The notes under the pieces were generated by a model. The model was not told the origin of the DNA. It saw only the letters and a program-made list of their open reading frames with translations, and did no database searches. The translations under genes and the position numbers were made by a program. A DNA stretch of 59,616 bases from Vibrio sp. HI00D65 (lineage in GTDB: Bacteria; Pseudomonadota; Gammaproteobacteria; Enterobacterales; Vibrionaceae): the NCBI RefSeq assembly GCF_001635455.1, contig NZ_LWEH01000181.1:1-59616 (forward strand), read 5' to 3'. Each line of letters starts with the position of its first letter. The first letter of the stretch is position 1. Below, piece by piece: positions 38,162-46,620 of this stretch.

Positions 38162-38194
38162 AGCAAAAAAACGGCGCCCTTGGGCACCGTATGT
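38162..38194 (-). terminator. rpiA terminator
   Basis: On the minus strand ACGGTGCCC/GGGCGCCGT with a tiny loop, followed by seven T. It separates rpiA from serA. Confidence 0.85.
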
Positions 38195-38228
38195 AATGAA
38201 GTGACAGAAAAACTCAATCTTCTATTAT

Positions 38229-38885
38229 TTATTCTTCGATTTTTGCACCTTCAGGTGTACCTGTGATAACCACATCTGCACCACGGTGTGCGAATAGGCC
38301 AACCGTTACCACACCAGCGATACCATTGATGATATCTTCTAGTTGTTTCGGGTTCTCAATCGCCATGCCGTAAACATCTAGGATCACGTTGCCGTTATCT
38401 GTTGTACAACCTTCACGGTAAACCGGGTCACCACCAAGCTTAACGAGCTCACGTGCAACGTATGAACGCGCCATTGGGATAACTTCTACCGGTAGAGGGA
38501 ATTTACCCAGTACATCAACAGCTTTCGTGCCATCAACAATACATACAAATTTATCAGAGATAGCCGCTACGATTTTTTCACGAGTTAGAGCTGCACCGCC
38601 ACCCTTGATCATGTCGCGAGTTGGGTTGATCTCGTCTGCGCCATCAACATAGATGTCTAGCTTAGCAACATCATTACACTCATACACTTTGACCTCTAGC
38701 TCTTCTAGGCGTTGCGTTGAAGCAACAGAGCTTGAAACTGCACCTTTGATTTTGTCTTTCATTGTGCCCAGTGCGTCGATGAAGTGATTTACTGTAGAGC
38801 CAGTACCAACACCTACAATGCTGCCTTCTTCAACATATTTAAGTGCTGCCCAACCAGCTGCTTTTTTCATTTCATCTTGAGTCAT
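38229..38885 (-). CDS. rpiA: Ribose-5-phosphate isomerase A
   Basis: Interconverts ribulose-5-phosphate and ribose-5-phosphate. 218 residues with [39 protein letters not shown] and the C-terminal [17 protein letters not shown] ribosome site. Upstream of the gene lie two TTAACGTTTG motifs near a TATAAT box. Confidence 0.97.
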   Translation of the reverse strand: MTQDEMKKAAGWAALKYVEEGSIVGVGTGSTVNHFIDALGTMKDKIKGAVSSSVASTQRLEELEVKVYECNDVAKLDIYVDGADEINPTRDMIKGGGAALTREKIVAAISDKFVCIVDGTKAVDVLGKFPLPVEVIPMARSYVARELVKLGGDPVYREGCTTDNGNVILDVYGMAIENPKQLEDIINGIAGVVTVGLFAHRGADVVITGTPEGAKIEE

Positions 38886-38938
38886 GCCATTCTCCTGAAT
38901 AAGTCCTTGCGCTTTGAATTAGTCTTTCGCGTATTAAG

Positions 38939-38981
38939 TTAACGTTTGAGTATCGAGGTTAACGTTTGCGGCGAGATTATA
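38939..38981 (-). promoter_or_regulatory. rpiA promoter region with two AACGTTTG motifs
   Basis: On the minus strand TATAAT (38976-38981) is followed by CGCAAACGTTAACC and, exactly 20 nt further on, CAAACGTTAA. CGCAAACGTT equals a half of the PurR-type palindrome. The -35 is not clear. Positions at and after the transcription start would suit repression. Confidence 0.4.
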
Positions 38982-38986
38982 GCGCT

Positions 38987-39586
38987 TTAACGGTTGTTTT
39001 CCCATTGCCAAGTTTTACTTGGAGTCACGATTTTAGGTAACGGAACATCCCACTCTTCAATCGGTAGGGTATCGACATGTTGGCAATCGTGAGCCAAACC
39101 AATTGGTATTGCCCCTTGTCCTGTCTCGAACCATTTCGCTAGAGTACGATCGTAATAGCCTCCACCCATGCCTAACCTATGACCATGAGAGTCAAAACCA
39201 ACCAACGGTGTAAGAATCAGGTCGAGTTGATGGCAAGGTTTCACCAACGTTTGATTAAGCTGTGGTTCAACGATGCCGTATTTATTTAATACCGTTGGGG
39301 TCGTCGGAGAGTAGTGCAAAAACAACAGATGCCCGTCAGAGAAGGGATGCAATACAGGTAAATAGGTCTGCTTACCTTGCGCCCATAACCACTCGATTAA
39401 AGGTTGGGTATCAAGTTCACCGTCGATAGAGATATAAAGTGCGATATGTTGGGCAGACTGAAAGTCATCAAGTTGAGCGCACTGCTTAACTAGGTCGATG
39501 CCGGACTGAGTTTGTTGTTCGCTAGATAGGGAGTTGCGTTTGATACGGATCTGTTTGCGAAATTCGCTGCGTGTGAGCGTCTTCAT
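38987..39586 (-). CDS. ygfA: 5-formyltetrahydrofolate cyclo-ligase
   Basis: Converts 5-formyl-THF to 5,10-methenyl-THF with ATP. 199 residues; the basic N-terminus RKQIRIKRNSL and the GMGGGYYDRTL phosphate loop are family hallmarks. ATG at 39586 lies nine bases after the 6S RNA gene's 3' end and has no recognisable ribosome site; the same ssrS-ygfA linkage exists in E. coli. A longer upstream reading would run through 6S RNA and is not credible. Confidence 0.93.
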   Translation of the reverse strand: MKTLTRSEFRKQIRIKRNSLSSEQQTQSGIDLVKQCAQLDDFQSAQHIALYISIDGELDTQPLIEWLWAQGKQTYLPVLHPFSDGHLLFLHYSPTTPTVLNKYGIVEPQLNQTLVKPCHQLDLILTPLVGFDSHGHRLGMGGGYYDRTLAKWFETGQGAIPIGLAHDCQHVDTLPIEEWDVPLPKIVTPSKTWQWENNR

Positions 39587-39594
39587 AAGAAGGG

Positions 39595-39777
39595 ATACCC
39601 CAAAGTGCCGTTGAGAATAGATGGCCCTTGAACCAGCGAGTTCAAGGCGGATCAGCAATGATTACCGTAGGCTTCTCGGTCGGGCCGAGCATGCTCAATA
39701 GCAATCAAGTACTAACCCTTAGGGATTGCTTATCGGCTCGGGGACGTGAATCCTCTGACAAACACTCCAGGGTAAAT
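39595..39777 (-). ncRNA. ssrS: 6S RNA
   Basis: About 183 nt (E. coli 184). Closing stem ACCCTGGAGTG pairs fully with CACTTTGGGGT. The conserved core GAGCATGCTCGG followed by CCGAGAAGCCT is present, as is the CCTTGAAC...GTTCAAGGG hairpin. 6S RNA binds sigma-70 RNA polymerase in stationary phase. It lies between zapA and the cyclo-ligase, the conserved gammaproteobacterial position. Confidence 0.95.
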
Positions 39778-39787
39778 TTTGTGTACG

Positions 39788-40096
39788 CTATTGCTGTCCG
39801 TGCTTAACCTTACTGAGAACATCTGAAAGCGATGTTGTGAGCTGTTCCATTCGCTCGGTCAGTGCGTTTTGTTCGTCATTTGCTTCAAACTTCTTGGTTT
39901 GTAATTCATAGCAAATGTTCAGAGCTGCGATAGTCAGCAGCTTCACTTCATTGGTTACCTTAGTACGTTCAGCCATCTCTTTCAATCGATTATCAAGATC
40001 GGCCGCCGCTGCAATCAATGACTCCTCTTGCCCTGCTGGACAATTTACTCGAGTCAGTTTTCCTAATATTTCAACGTCTACCGCTTGATTACTCAT
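39788..40096 (-). CDS. zapA: Cell division protein ZapA
   Basis: 102 residues, starting with VDVEILGKLTRVNCPAGQEE (globular FtsZ-binding head) and ending in a coiled coil (about residues 65-95). It bundles FtsZ filaments at midcell. Upstream of 6S RNA, as in E. coli, and divergent from ygfB. Confidence 0.95.
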   Translation of the reverse strand: MSNQAVDVEILGKLTRVNCPAGQEESLIAAAADLDNRLKEMAERTKVTNEVKLLTIAALNICYELQTKKFEANDEQNALTERMEQLTTSLSDVLSKVKHGQQ

Positions 40097-40403
40097 GATG
40101 GATGAACTCTTTAACGCGCTATTTTAAGGCTGTTGCTCTTCGTTATTTTCTTGAAACCAAAAGTGCAAGTACCGATGAGGAAGCAATCTCCTCTGAGGGA
40201 GAAACTATAGGTAAACCGCTATTAAGATTCAAGCTTTTCAGAGTGACTGTTTGTAAATGAGAGCTTGAGCACACAGTAATTCAGCAAATTGAACAATTGG
40301 TAGTCAGTCATCCTTCAATTGCTAGGGATCGATGCTTACCAGAATTGGGGTGAAGTGGTACGATTATACTATCGATATAAAGAATAACTGAGCGAGCTAT
40401 CTG
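40097..40403. other. Gene-free divergent region between zapA and ygfB
   Basis: About 300 nt that must contain both promoters. TATACT at 40365 is a possible -10, but no matching -35 is seen. No gene or repeat recognised. Confidence 0.3.
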
Positions 40404-40979
40404 ATGAGCGAAACTACTTTACCTGACTACCTAACGGTTGCGACTGAACTTCAATCGGCAAGTCTAGCCGTAACCCCTGCTGAGATGCATGGCTTATTAA
40501 CGGGTATGTTAAGCGGAGGCTTAAGCCTAGCAGATAAGAGCTGGCAACCACTGATCTTCGATTACACCAACGAAGGTATGGGTTGGCCGGATCGCGCATT
40601 AACGTTAGCGGAAGCGACATTGAAAGTAACCACTAGTGAGATCACTGGTTCAGGTATGGAATTGTCTATGCTACTGCCTGATGAAGACGCAAGTGCGAGC
40701 CTATTTGATTTAGCTGACGGTGTGTCTGATTGGATCAACCACTTTATTTCTGGTTTAGGGCTAGTTGGCGCTCAGTTAAATAAGGCGTCGGAAGGCACTA
40801 AAGAAGCGCTGGCTGATCTTGAAGAGATGGCAAAGCTAGGCATTGATGAAGATGATGATCTGGAAGAGCAAGCGCAACTTCTAGAGCACGTTATTGAGCA
40901 CGTAAAAGCGTGTGCATTAACCATTCATGCTGAGTTTGGTGCACGCCCGTCTGAAGATGTAGCTCCAACCATTCACTAA
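40404..40979 (+). CDS. ygfB: YgfB/YecA family protein (UPF0149)
   Basis: 191 residues, acidic and mostly helical, with the family features [14 protein letters not shown] and [11 protein letters not shown]. Function in most species is unknown; a Pseudomonas homologue affects beta-lactam resistance control. Precedes ubiH by 23 nt, probably one transcript. Confidence 0.9.
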   Translation: MSETTLPDYLTVATELQSASLAVTPAEMHGLLTGMLSGGLSLADKSWQPLIFDYTNEGMGWPDRALTLAEATLKVTTSEITGSGMELSMLLPDEDASASLFDLADGVSDWINHFISGLGLVGAQLNKASEGTKEALADLEEMAKLGIDEDDDLEEQAQLLEHVIEHVKACALTIHAEFGARPSEDVAPTIH

Positions 40980-41002
40980 TCGTTTGCCAGTTTGAGGTTA
41001 TG

Positions 41003-42181
41003 ATGGCTCAGTATGATGTTGTAATTGCTGGTGGGGCGATGGCGGGGGCGACTTTGGCGCTTGCCTTGAATCACCTAAGCCGAGGCTCGCTATCGATTGC
41101 GGTAGTGGAACCTTATCAGGTTGATCATCAAGCTCATCCTGGGTTTGATTCTCGTTCTATTGCTTTGTCTTATGGCACAGCGCAGATCCTTGATTCATTG
41201 CAGTTGTGGCAATCGATTGCTCCAGTTGCAACCCCGATTAAAGATATTCACGTCTCGGATCGTGGGCATGCAGGAATGACTGATATCTACAGCGAAGATC
41301 TTGCGGTTGATGCGCTTGGCTATGTGGTCGAGTTGGCGGATGTCGGTCGAATCTATCAGCAAAAGCTGGAGTCTGAATCGAGCATCACGGTGTTGTGCCC
41401 TGACTCAGTAGCGAAAATTGAACGCAGTGATTTACTGACGACCATTGACCTTAATAGCGGGCAAACCATTACTACTAAGTTGTTGGTTGCTGCTGACGGA
41501 GCGATCTCTACCTGCTGCCAACAACTGAATATTTCGTTGAGCGAGCATGACTTTGAGCAAGTGGCTGTCATTGCCAACATTGTGGCTAGTGAGCCGCATC
41601 AAGGTCGTGCCTTTGAGCGTTTTACCCATCATGGGCCAGTTGCTTTATTACCGATGACGGACAACCGCCTATCGTTAGTGTGGTGCTTGCCGCCAGAGAA
41701 AGCCGATAAAGTGATGGCTTTGAACGACAACCAGTTCCTTGAACAGCTGCAGAATGATTTTGGTTGGCGACTAGGTCGTTTAGAGAAGGTGGGTAAGCGT
41801 GCGAGCTATCCTCTGATTCTTCGTCATCGTCAGCAAAATATTTCTCATCGATTTGCGATTGTCGGCAACGCAGCTCAAACACTTCACCCGATCGCGGGTC
41901 AAGGCTTTAACCTTGGTATTCGTGATGTGGCTTCTTTAGCCGAAGAGTTGTGTACTCAGTTGGATGATGTTGGTCGATACACTGGTCTTGTTAACTTTAA
42001 AAAACGTAGAGAACAGGATAGAAGGGCGACGATTACACTGACATCGAGCCTTGTACATCTATTCTCAAATGACTTTTTAACCGCTCGTATCGGGCGCAAC
42101 CTTGGGTTAGCTGTTATGGATAACCTTCCACCACTTAAAGGTCCACTTTTGCGTCATACGCTTGGCCTAGTAGAAAGATAA
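41003..42181 (+). CDS. ubiH: Ubiquinone biosynthesis FAD monooxygenase UbiH
   Basis: 392 residues from ATG at 41003, five bases behind GAGG (an adjoining ATG at 41000 is too close). N-terminal FAD site VVIAGGAMAGATLALAL, and GNAAQTLHPIAGQGFNLGIRD, the class A flavin hydroxylase motif. It hydroxylates the ubiquinone ring at C6 (E. coli). Directly followed by paralogue ubiI. Confidence 0.95.
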   Translation: MAQYDVVIAGGAMAGATLALALNHLSRGSLSIAVVEPYQVDHQAHPGFDSRSIALSYGTAQILDSLQLWQSIAPVATPIKDIHVSDRGHAGMTDIYSEDLAVDALGYVVELADVGRIYQQKLESESSITVLCPDSVAKIERSDLLTTIDLNSGQTITTKLLVAADGAISTCCQQLNISLSEHDFEQVAVIANIVASEPHQGRAFERFTHHGPVALLPMTDNRLSLVWCLPPEKADKVMALNDNQFLEQLQNDFGWRLGRLEKVGKRASYPLILRHRQQNISHRFAIVGNAAQTLHPIAGQGFNLGIRDVASLAEELCTQLDDVGRYTGLVNFKKRREQDRRATITLTSSLVHLFSNDFLTARIGRNLGLAVMDNLPPLKGPLLRHTLGLVER

Positions 42182-42193
42182 GGTAGATAAATA

Positions 42194-43417
42194 ATGATGC
42201 AAAGTGTTGATATCGCAATCGTTGGTGGAGGCATGGTTGGCTTAGCCCTTGCAGCAGCTTTGAAAGACAGTGATCTGAGAGTGGCTGTAATTGAAGGCAA
42301 GGCACCAAGCGAAGGGCTTAATAAATTGCCTGACGTACGTGTTTCTGCATTGAGCCGTTCTAGTGAAATGATTTTGCGTAATCTAGGTGCGTGGCAGGGA
42401 ATTGAGCAAAGACGTGCCGCACCTTATCAAGCGATGGAAGTGTGGGAACAAGATAGCTTCGCTCGCATTGAATTTGACTCAACGCGTTTAGCGCAGCCTA
42501 ATTTAGGTCATATTGTTGAGAACCGTGTGATTCAATTGGCGTTGCTTGAACAGGTTAAAAAGCAAGAAAACGTCAGCCTATACATGCCAGCAACGTGCAA
42601 AACAATGGCAATTGGTGAAAGTGAAGCGTGGCTGACTTTAGACAACGGTCAAGCGCTAACGGCTAAGCTTGTCGTTGGCGCAGATGGTGCAAATTCTTGG
42701 GTTCGTAAGCAGCAAGATATCCCTCTAACACATTGGGACTACGGACACAGTGCAATTGTTGCGAACGTTAAAACGGCAGAACCGCACCACAGTGTAGCTC
42801 GTCAAATATTTACGCCACAGGGCCCGTTGGCATTCTTACCAATGCAGCCGAGTAATATGAGTTCTATCGTTTGGTCTACTGAGCCGAATCGTGCCGAGAA
42901 GCTCGTATCTATGTCGGATGCGGAGTTTAATAAACAGCTAACAGCTGAGTTCGACTCTAAACTAGGTTTGTGTGAAGTGGTTGGCGAGCGTTTTGCGTTC
43001 CCACTGCGCATGCGATATGCGAGAGACTTCGCCGTAGAGCGTGTGGCTTTGGTGGGGGATGCCGCGCATACCATTCACCCCCTTGCTGGGCAGGGCGTTA
43101 ACCTTGGCTTGTTAGATGCTGCCAGCCTAGCACAAGAGCTGTTAAAGCTCTGGGCTACGGGCGAGGACATTGGTACCAAGCGTAACTTACGTGGTTATGA
43201 ACGCTGGAGAAAAGCAGAAGCCGCGAAGATGATTGCATCGATGCAGGGCTTCAAAGATCTGTTTGAAGGCGATAACCCAGCGAAGAAGCTGATTCGTGGC
43301 ATCGGTATGAAACTCGCAGGCCAATTACCTGGTGCAAAAGATGAAATCATGAAACGAGCTTTAGGTCTTGCGGGTAACCTTCCTGATTTAGCGCAGCCCC
43401 CTGTTATTCATCGATAA
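42194..43417 (+). CDS. ubiI: Ubiquinone biosynthesis FAD monooxygenase UbiI
   Basis: 407 residues. FAD site IAIVGGGMVGLALAAAL, PDVRVSALSRSSEMIL, and GDAAHTIHPLAGQGVNLGLLD. Catalyses the C5 hydroxylation of the quinone ring. 12 nt after ubiH; last gene of ygfB-ubiH-ubiI before a strong terminator. Confidence 0.95.
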   Translation: MMQSVDIAIVGGGMVGLALAAALKDSDLRVAVIEGKAPSEGLNKLPDVRVSALSRSSEMILRNLGAWQGIEQRRAAPYQAMEVWEQDSFARIEFDSTRLAQPNLGHIVENRVIQLALLEQVKKQENVSLYMPATCKTMAIGESEAWLTLDNGQALTAKLVVGADGANSWVRKQQDIPLTHWDYGHSAIVANVKTAEPHHSVARQIFTPQGPLAFLPMQPSNMSSIVWSTEPNRAEKLVSMSDAEFNKQLTAEFDSKLGLCEVVGERFAFPLRMRYARDFAVERVALVGDAAHTIHPLAGQGVNLGLLDAASLAQELLKLWATGEDIGTKRNLRGYERWRKAEAAKMIASMQGFKDLFEGDNPAKKLIRGIGMKLAGQLPGAKDEIMKRALGLAGNLPDLAQPPVIHR

Positions 43418-43467
43418 TGATTTTGTTTCTAATGTTTCGCACCAGTGTTTCGTTTGAATCATTGGTA

Positions 43468-43503
43468 CGAAAAAAGGGTTGGCGTTAGCCAACCCTTTTT
43501 TTA
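43468..43503. terminator. Terminator after ubiI, shared with the next gene
   Basis: Perfect stem AAAGGGTTGGC/GCCAACCCTTT with loop GTTA, with A and T runs on both sides; suits both the plus-strand ubiI and the minus-strand small gene. Confidence 0.9.
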
Positions 43504-43521
43504 ATTCTCTAGATAATTTGA

Positions 43522-43728
43522 TTATGCGTAAGCACAGCGCAGCTTCATAATTTCACTATTTATTTCTTTCACTGTTTCAAAGTGGCGTTTCTCTGCTCGG
43601 TCTGGCAGCACTAGCTTGCCGTTATCGAACTCAAATTTCCCTACGCCGTAAATGTAGATTCGTCCTTTGAAAAGTCGACTTACATGTTTAGCAATCATAC
43701 TCGGTGTATAGCGCTTAAACAGTCTCAT
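43522..43728 (-). CDS. Small basic protein, uncharacterised
   Basis: 68 residues, rich in Lys/Arg (RLFKRYTPSM, SRLFKGRIYIYG), no signal or membrane segment. ATG at 43728 has AAGGA nine bases before. It faces ubiI across a bidirectional terminator, which supports a real transcript. I do not recognise the family. Confidence 0.65.
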   Translation of the reverse strand: MRLFKRYTPSMIAKHVSRLFKGRIYIYGVGKFEFDNGKLVLPDRAEKRHFETVKEINSEIMKLRCAYA

Positions 43729-43739
43729 TTTTAATTATC

Positions 43740-44027
43740 CTTATATTTACCTAGCCTGCACATTATAGAAAAACTCCGAGATAATAATTGTGATAAGCAT
43801 GGAGTAATATGCAGTAGCGTTGACGTTAATTAGATATTTGTGCCGTTCTAAGCACTTTCTATAGTAAATATCTATTTTTACGTGAGCTCCTCCCCAAAAT
43901 AATACTGAGTAGTGAACTGCCGTGAACTTTTCTGTTCGGTATTAAGCAGCTTAAATATGACAAGTATAAGAATAGGCGGAATTTTTTTGTTTGTGTAATC
44001 AAATTGTAAAATTAAGACCAAAAAAAG
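43740..44027. other. Gene-free stretch upstream of the 68-residue gene
   Basis: About 290 nt, A/T-rich, without a recognisable gene. It probably contains the promoter of the small minus-strand gene. Confidence 0.3.
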
Positions 44028-44050
44028 CCCGTCTAAAACGGGCGAATAGT
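44028..44050 (-). terminator. Terminator on the minus strand, 240 nt past the YbaK-type gene
   Basis: On the minus strand GCCCGTTTTAGACGGGC followed by six T. The long gap to the upstream coding region leaves room for a long 3' UTR or a separate small RNA. Confidence 0.85.
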
Positions 44051-44190
44051 CACAGATGCATTACACAAAAGTGGATACTGATGTTACTCAGTGGATTCAC
44101 TTGTACTGATTTGCCTGAGGGCTAGTCAGTAAATTCACAATAACGCAGATTTTTACTTGTGACTGCTTATGTTCTAATTTTGATTAAATA
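44028..44190 (-). ncRNA. Candidate small RNA or long 3' UTR
   Basis: About 160-240 nt of non-coding minus-strand sequence between the YbaK-type gene and a strong terminator. It contains local pairings such as CACAAG...TTGTG and repeated CAGTA/CACTGA segments. No known sRNA family is recognised, and the 5' end is a guess. Confidence 0.25.
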
Positions 44191-44290
44191 TTTACATTTA
44201 ATCTAGTTATCTTACGACGAGTTTCACACTAAATATGTATCCGGTGAAAACTAGGGAAAGAGTTTGCGAACAATCACTGTATTGATCGGA

Positions 44291-44752
44291 TCATCGACTG
44301 ATTTCAGCAATGATAGGCGCACATAGCGTCATGAGATCATTGGGATCCAGAGCGATACCTGCCATTCGATCCCCAGAGCTGATGGTCACCGTTGAATTGT
44401 TTTGAATCGAAGGATCAAAGATGATCGGCATATGCCTCTTCAATGCAAGCGGGCCAACACAACCGGCCTTAAAGCCAGTAATAGACTCTACATCGCTTAA
44501 CGAGACACAGGTCATGCGGCGGCAATTTAGAATTGAGCGCACTTTCTTCGGATCGACTGAGCGATCACCAGCGGTGCACGCTAGTGCGTATTGATTGCCC
44601 ATGTCTTTGAGTAGAATACATTTCACCATTTGAGATGGGTCGATACCTCGTTCTTGCGCGGTTTCCTCGATGCTGGTGGTTGGCTTATTTTGTAACAGCA
44701 GGCGATAGTTCACCTGCTGTTGATCCAGCCATTGTGTAATCACTGTTTCCAC
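44291..44752 (-). CDS. YbaK/ProX-type aminoacyl-tRNA deacylase domain protein
   Basis: 153 residues from GTG at 44752. Single YbaK-like editing domain (QMVKCILLKD, AGDRSVDPKKV, GFKAGCVGPLAL). Family members hydrolyse mischarged tRNAs such as Cys- or Ala-tRNA-Pro; the exact substrate cannot be told here. TTG at 44770, overlapping the ygfZ stop, is an alternative start. Four bases after ygfZ and likely co-transcribed with it. Confidence 0.85.
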   Translation of the reverse strand: METVITQWLDQQQVNYRLLLQNKPTTSIEETAQERGIDPSQMVKCILLKDMGNQYALACTAGDRSVDPKKVRSILNCRRMTCVSLSDVESITGFKAGCVGPLALKRHMPIIFDPSIQNNSTVTISSGDRMAGIALDPNDLMTLCAPIIAEISR

Positions 44753-44756
44753 GAAA

Positions 44757-45728
44757 TTACTCGTCGTCAAGGCTGTAAGGCAGTGGCTGGATACTCCAGA
44801 TTTGTTCAGGTTGTGCTGTCAAACGCAGCTGAACATCGTCATCTAAGTTGTTCGGTAGTACCATTAGGCCAATCGCTTGGTTGTCAGCAAATTGATATAC
44901 GTTGAGCAGTTGACCCGCTCCACGCCAGTTTTCACCAACGCTGCGCTCTAGCTCAATAGGGCTTTCTAGTGTTAGCACTTCCGCTGTTGGGCCTGAAACA
45001 ATGCGCATTTCACGTTTGTTCATGCCACGGTATTTAGCGCGAGCTACTGTTTCTTGACCTGTGTAACAACCCTTGGTAAAGCTGATGCCACCAATCGCTT
45101 GTAGGTTAAGCGCCTGAGGGATGTGCTCATTTTGCTCTGCTTTGGTTAGATTAGGCTTAGCATCGATAATTTCATGATACTGCCATAGCGCCTCTGAGAC
45201 TTTCTCCGCAGAGCTGTCAGTCACCAAAGCTTCTGCAGCTTGTTCTGTCACAAGCAGAGCCCAGCGGTTGCCAGCAACTTGAACGGCTGTACCGCCTGAA
45301 ATCGCACGAACTTTACCTTGGCTCTCTGCGATAGAATCGATGTACTGATCCGCAGCAGCGCCCATCACACCAATAACCACATCACTGGTTTGCTCAATAT
45401 CGACCTTAGAGAAGACAGCGTATTTTTTGATTTCTACGAGCTCAACTTCAATCGCAGACTTAGGCTGCATAAGCGCGTAACCACCGTTGTGATGGAATAG
45501 GCGGAAGATACTCCATACCTTTCCTTTTGCATCACAGTGGGCGCCTAATGTGGATTCATCATTAGGAAGAGTCACAACGTCGCACGTTACTTGACCTTGT
45601 AGGTACGATTTTTTGTCATCGCCTACCATAGTAATTGCACTCCAGTCTGACACATGTGTCATCATCAGTTCTGGAAGCGAATCGTTTTGCGTGTGAACGT
45701 GCGGCTGAAAGGTGTTTTTCCAATCCAT
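44757..45728 (-). CDS. ygfZ: Folate-dependent tRNA-modification / Fe-S protein YgfZ
   Basis: 323 residues, GcvT-like folate-binding fold with the YgfZ signature [12 protein letters not shown] (catalytic Cys near residue 226). It supports MiaB-type tRNA modification and Fe-S enzyme repair. ATG at 45728 with GGGAAAG ribosome site is chosen; the frame is open to 45920 but would cross the sdhE promoter. Divergent from sdhE. Confidence 0.94.
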   Translation of the reverse strand: MDWKNTFQPHVHTQNDSLPELMMTHVSDWSAITMVGDDKKSYLQGQVTCDVVTLPNDESTLGAHCDAKGKVWSIFRLFHHNGGYALMQPKSAIEVELVEIKKYAVFSKVDIEQTSDVVIGVMGAAADQYIDSIAESQGKVRAISGGTAVQVAGNRWALLVTEQAAEALVTDSSAEKVSEALWQYHEIIDAKPNLTKAEQNEHIPQALNLQAIGGISFTKGCYTGQETVARAKYRGMNKREMRIVSGPTAEVLTLESPIELERSVGENWRGAGQLLNVYQFADNQAIGLMVLPNNLDDDVQLRLTAQPEQIWSIQPLPYSLDDE

Positions 45729-45895
45729 TTTATCTTTCCCAAGAATTTTATTTGGCTCTATGTTAATCCTGTTCTGTTTATTTGTCAGCCTAGGTTTTTT
45801 TGTGAGCGGAGATAGGGACTGTGACCCATATAGTAGTTGCAGAGCGTATGACTTGTTACACTCCAAGAAAGAAAAATTATAGGTGAGGATAGCCA

Positions 45896-46156
45896 ATGTA
45901 CACTGCAGAGCAGAAAGCACGAATTAAATGGGGTTGCCGTCGCGGCATGTTAGAACTTGATGTAGTCATCATGCCATTTTTCGAAGAGTGTTTTGATTCA
46001 TTGCAAGAGCAGGAACAGCGCGAGTTTGTTTCTTTGTTAGAGTGTGATGATCCAGATCTGTTTACGTGGGTGATGGGCCATGGCCGTAGTGAAAACCTGG
46101 GTCACGCATCAATGGTTGATAAAATTGTCGCACACAACCTCAGCAAGGTTCGTTAA
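45896..46156 (+). CDS. sdhE: FAD assembly factor SdhE
   Basis: 86 residues with the diagnostic RRGMLELD motif (RGxxE) that mediates covalent flavinylation of succinate dehydrogenase SdhA. GTGAGG ribosome site about 8 nt upstream. Followed by the overlapping ygfX-like gene, the same pair as in E. coli. Confidence 0.95.
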   Translation: MYTAEQKARIKWGCRRGMLELDVVIMPFFEECFDSLQEQEQREFVSLLECDDPDLFTWVMGHGRSENLGHASMVDKIVAHNLSKVR

Positions 46157-46532
46157 GCTCCAGCTTAACCCTTCGTATTTCGCATTATTAACAAAAGGCA
46201 CTGCTTTCGGGTGCCTTTTGTTTTTTATCGTTGTCTCTTCTATTCCGCTAGTAGTCAGCCTTTATAGCCTGTATTTAACTTTCAATCTGTTTAGTACTAA
46301 TCACATGCTTATCACTAGCGCTCAAGGGGGGCTTGATTATAAGGATGATGGTGAAGTGCATTTGAATGGCAATACATACAGTTTAAAGTCGGTCGATCAG
46401 GTTTGGGCGCAATTCTTCGTAAAATTACAATTTGAATGTGGTCACTCGGTACTGCTATGGCGAGACAGTTGCCAAGAGCAAGAATATCGGCACTTTTTGG
46501 CGAATTTACAACGAATGCGTTCGCTAAGCTAA
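46080..46532 (+). CDS. ygfX: YgfX-like membrane protein (start uncertain)
   Basis: The family-like part begins near LQLNPSYFALLTKG at about 46150 and includes two membrane segments (FGCLLFFIVVSSIPL and VVSLYSLYLTFNLF), then a soluble tail. YgfX (CptA) is a partner of SdhE, reported to affect cell shape. The reading frame has ATG at 46080 and TTG codons at 46116 and 46125, all inside sdhE; no good ribosome site precedes any. AAGG at 46143 precedes GTT-AAG-CTC, so the real start may be unusual. Confidence 0.7.
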   Translation: MAVVKTWVTHQWLIKLSHTTSARFVKLQLNPSYFALLTKGTAFGCLLFFIVVSSIPLVVSLYSLYLTFNLFSTNHMLITSAQGGLDYKDDGEVHLNGNTYSLKSVDQVWAQFFVKLQFECGHSVLLWRDSCQEQEYRHFLANLQRMRSLS

Positions 46533-46557
46533 AGTAATCGACAAGTCGTGAGTTAAA

Positions 46558-46586
46558 AGAAAAGGGAGCATTAGGCTCCCTTTCGT
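46558..46586. terminator. Terminator between ygfX and nadB
   Basis: Stem AAAGGGAG/CTCCCTTT with loop CATTAGG, between convergent genes. Flanking A and T runs are short. Confidence 0.75.
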
Positions 46587-46620
46587 TTGATTACTTTTCG
46601 TGAGTGACGAATGCGCCAAG

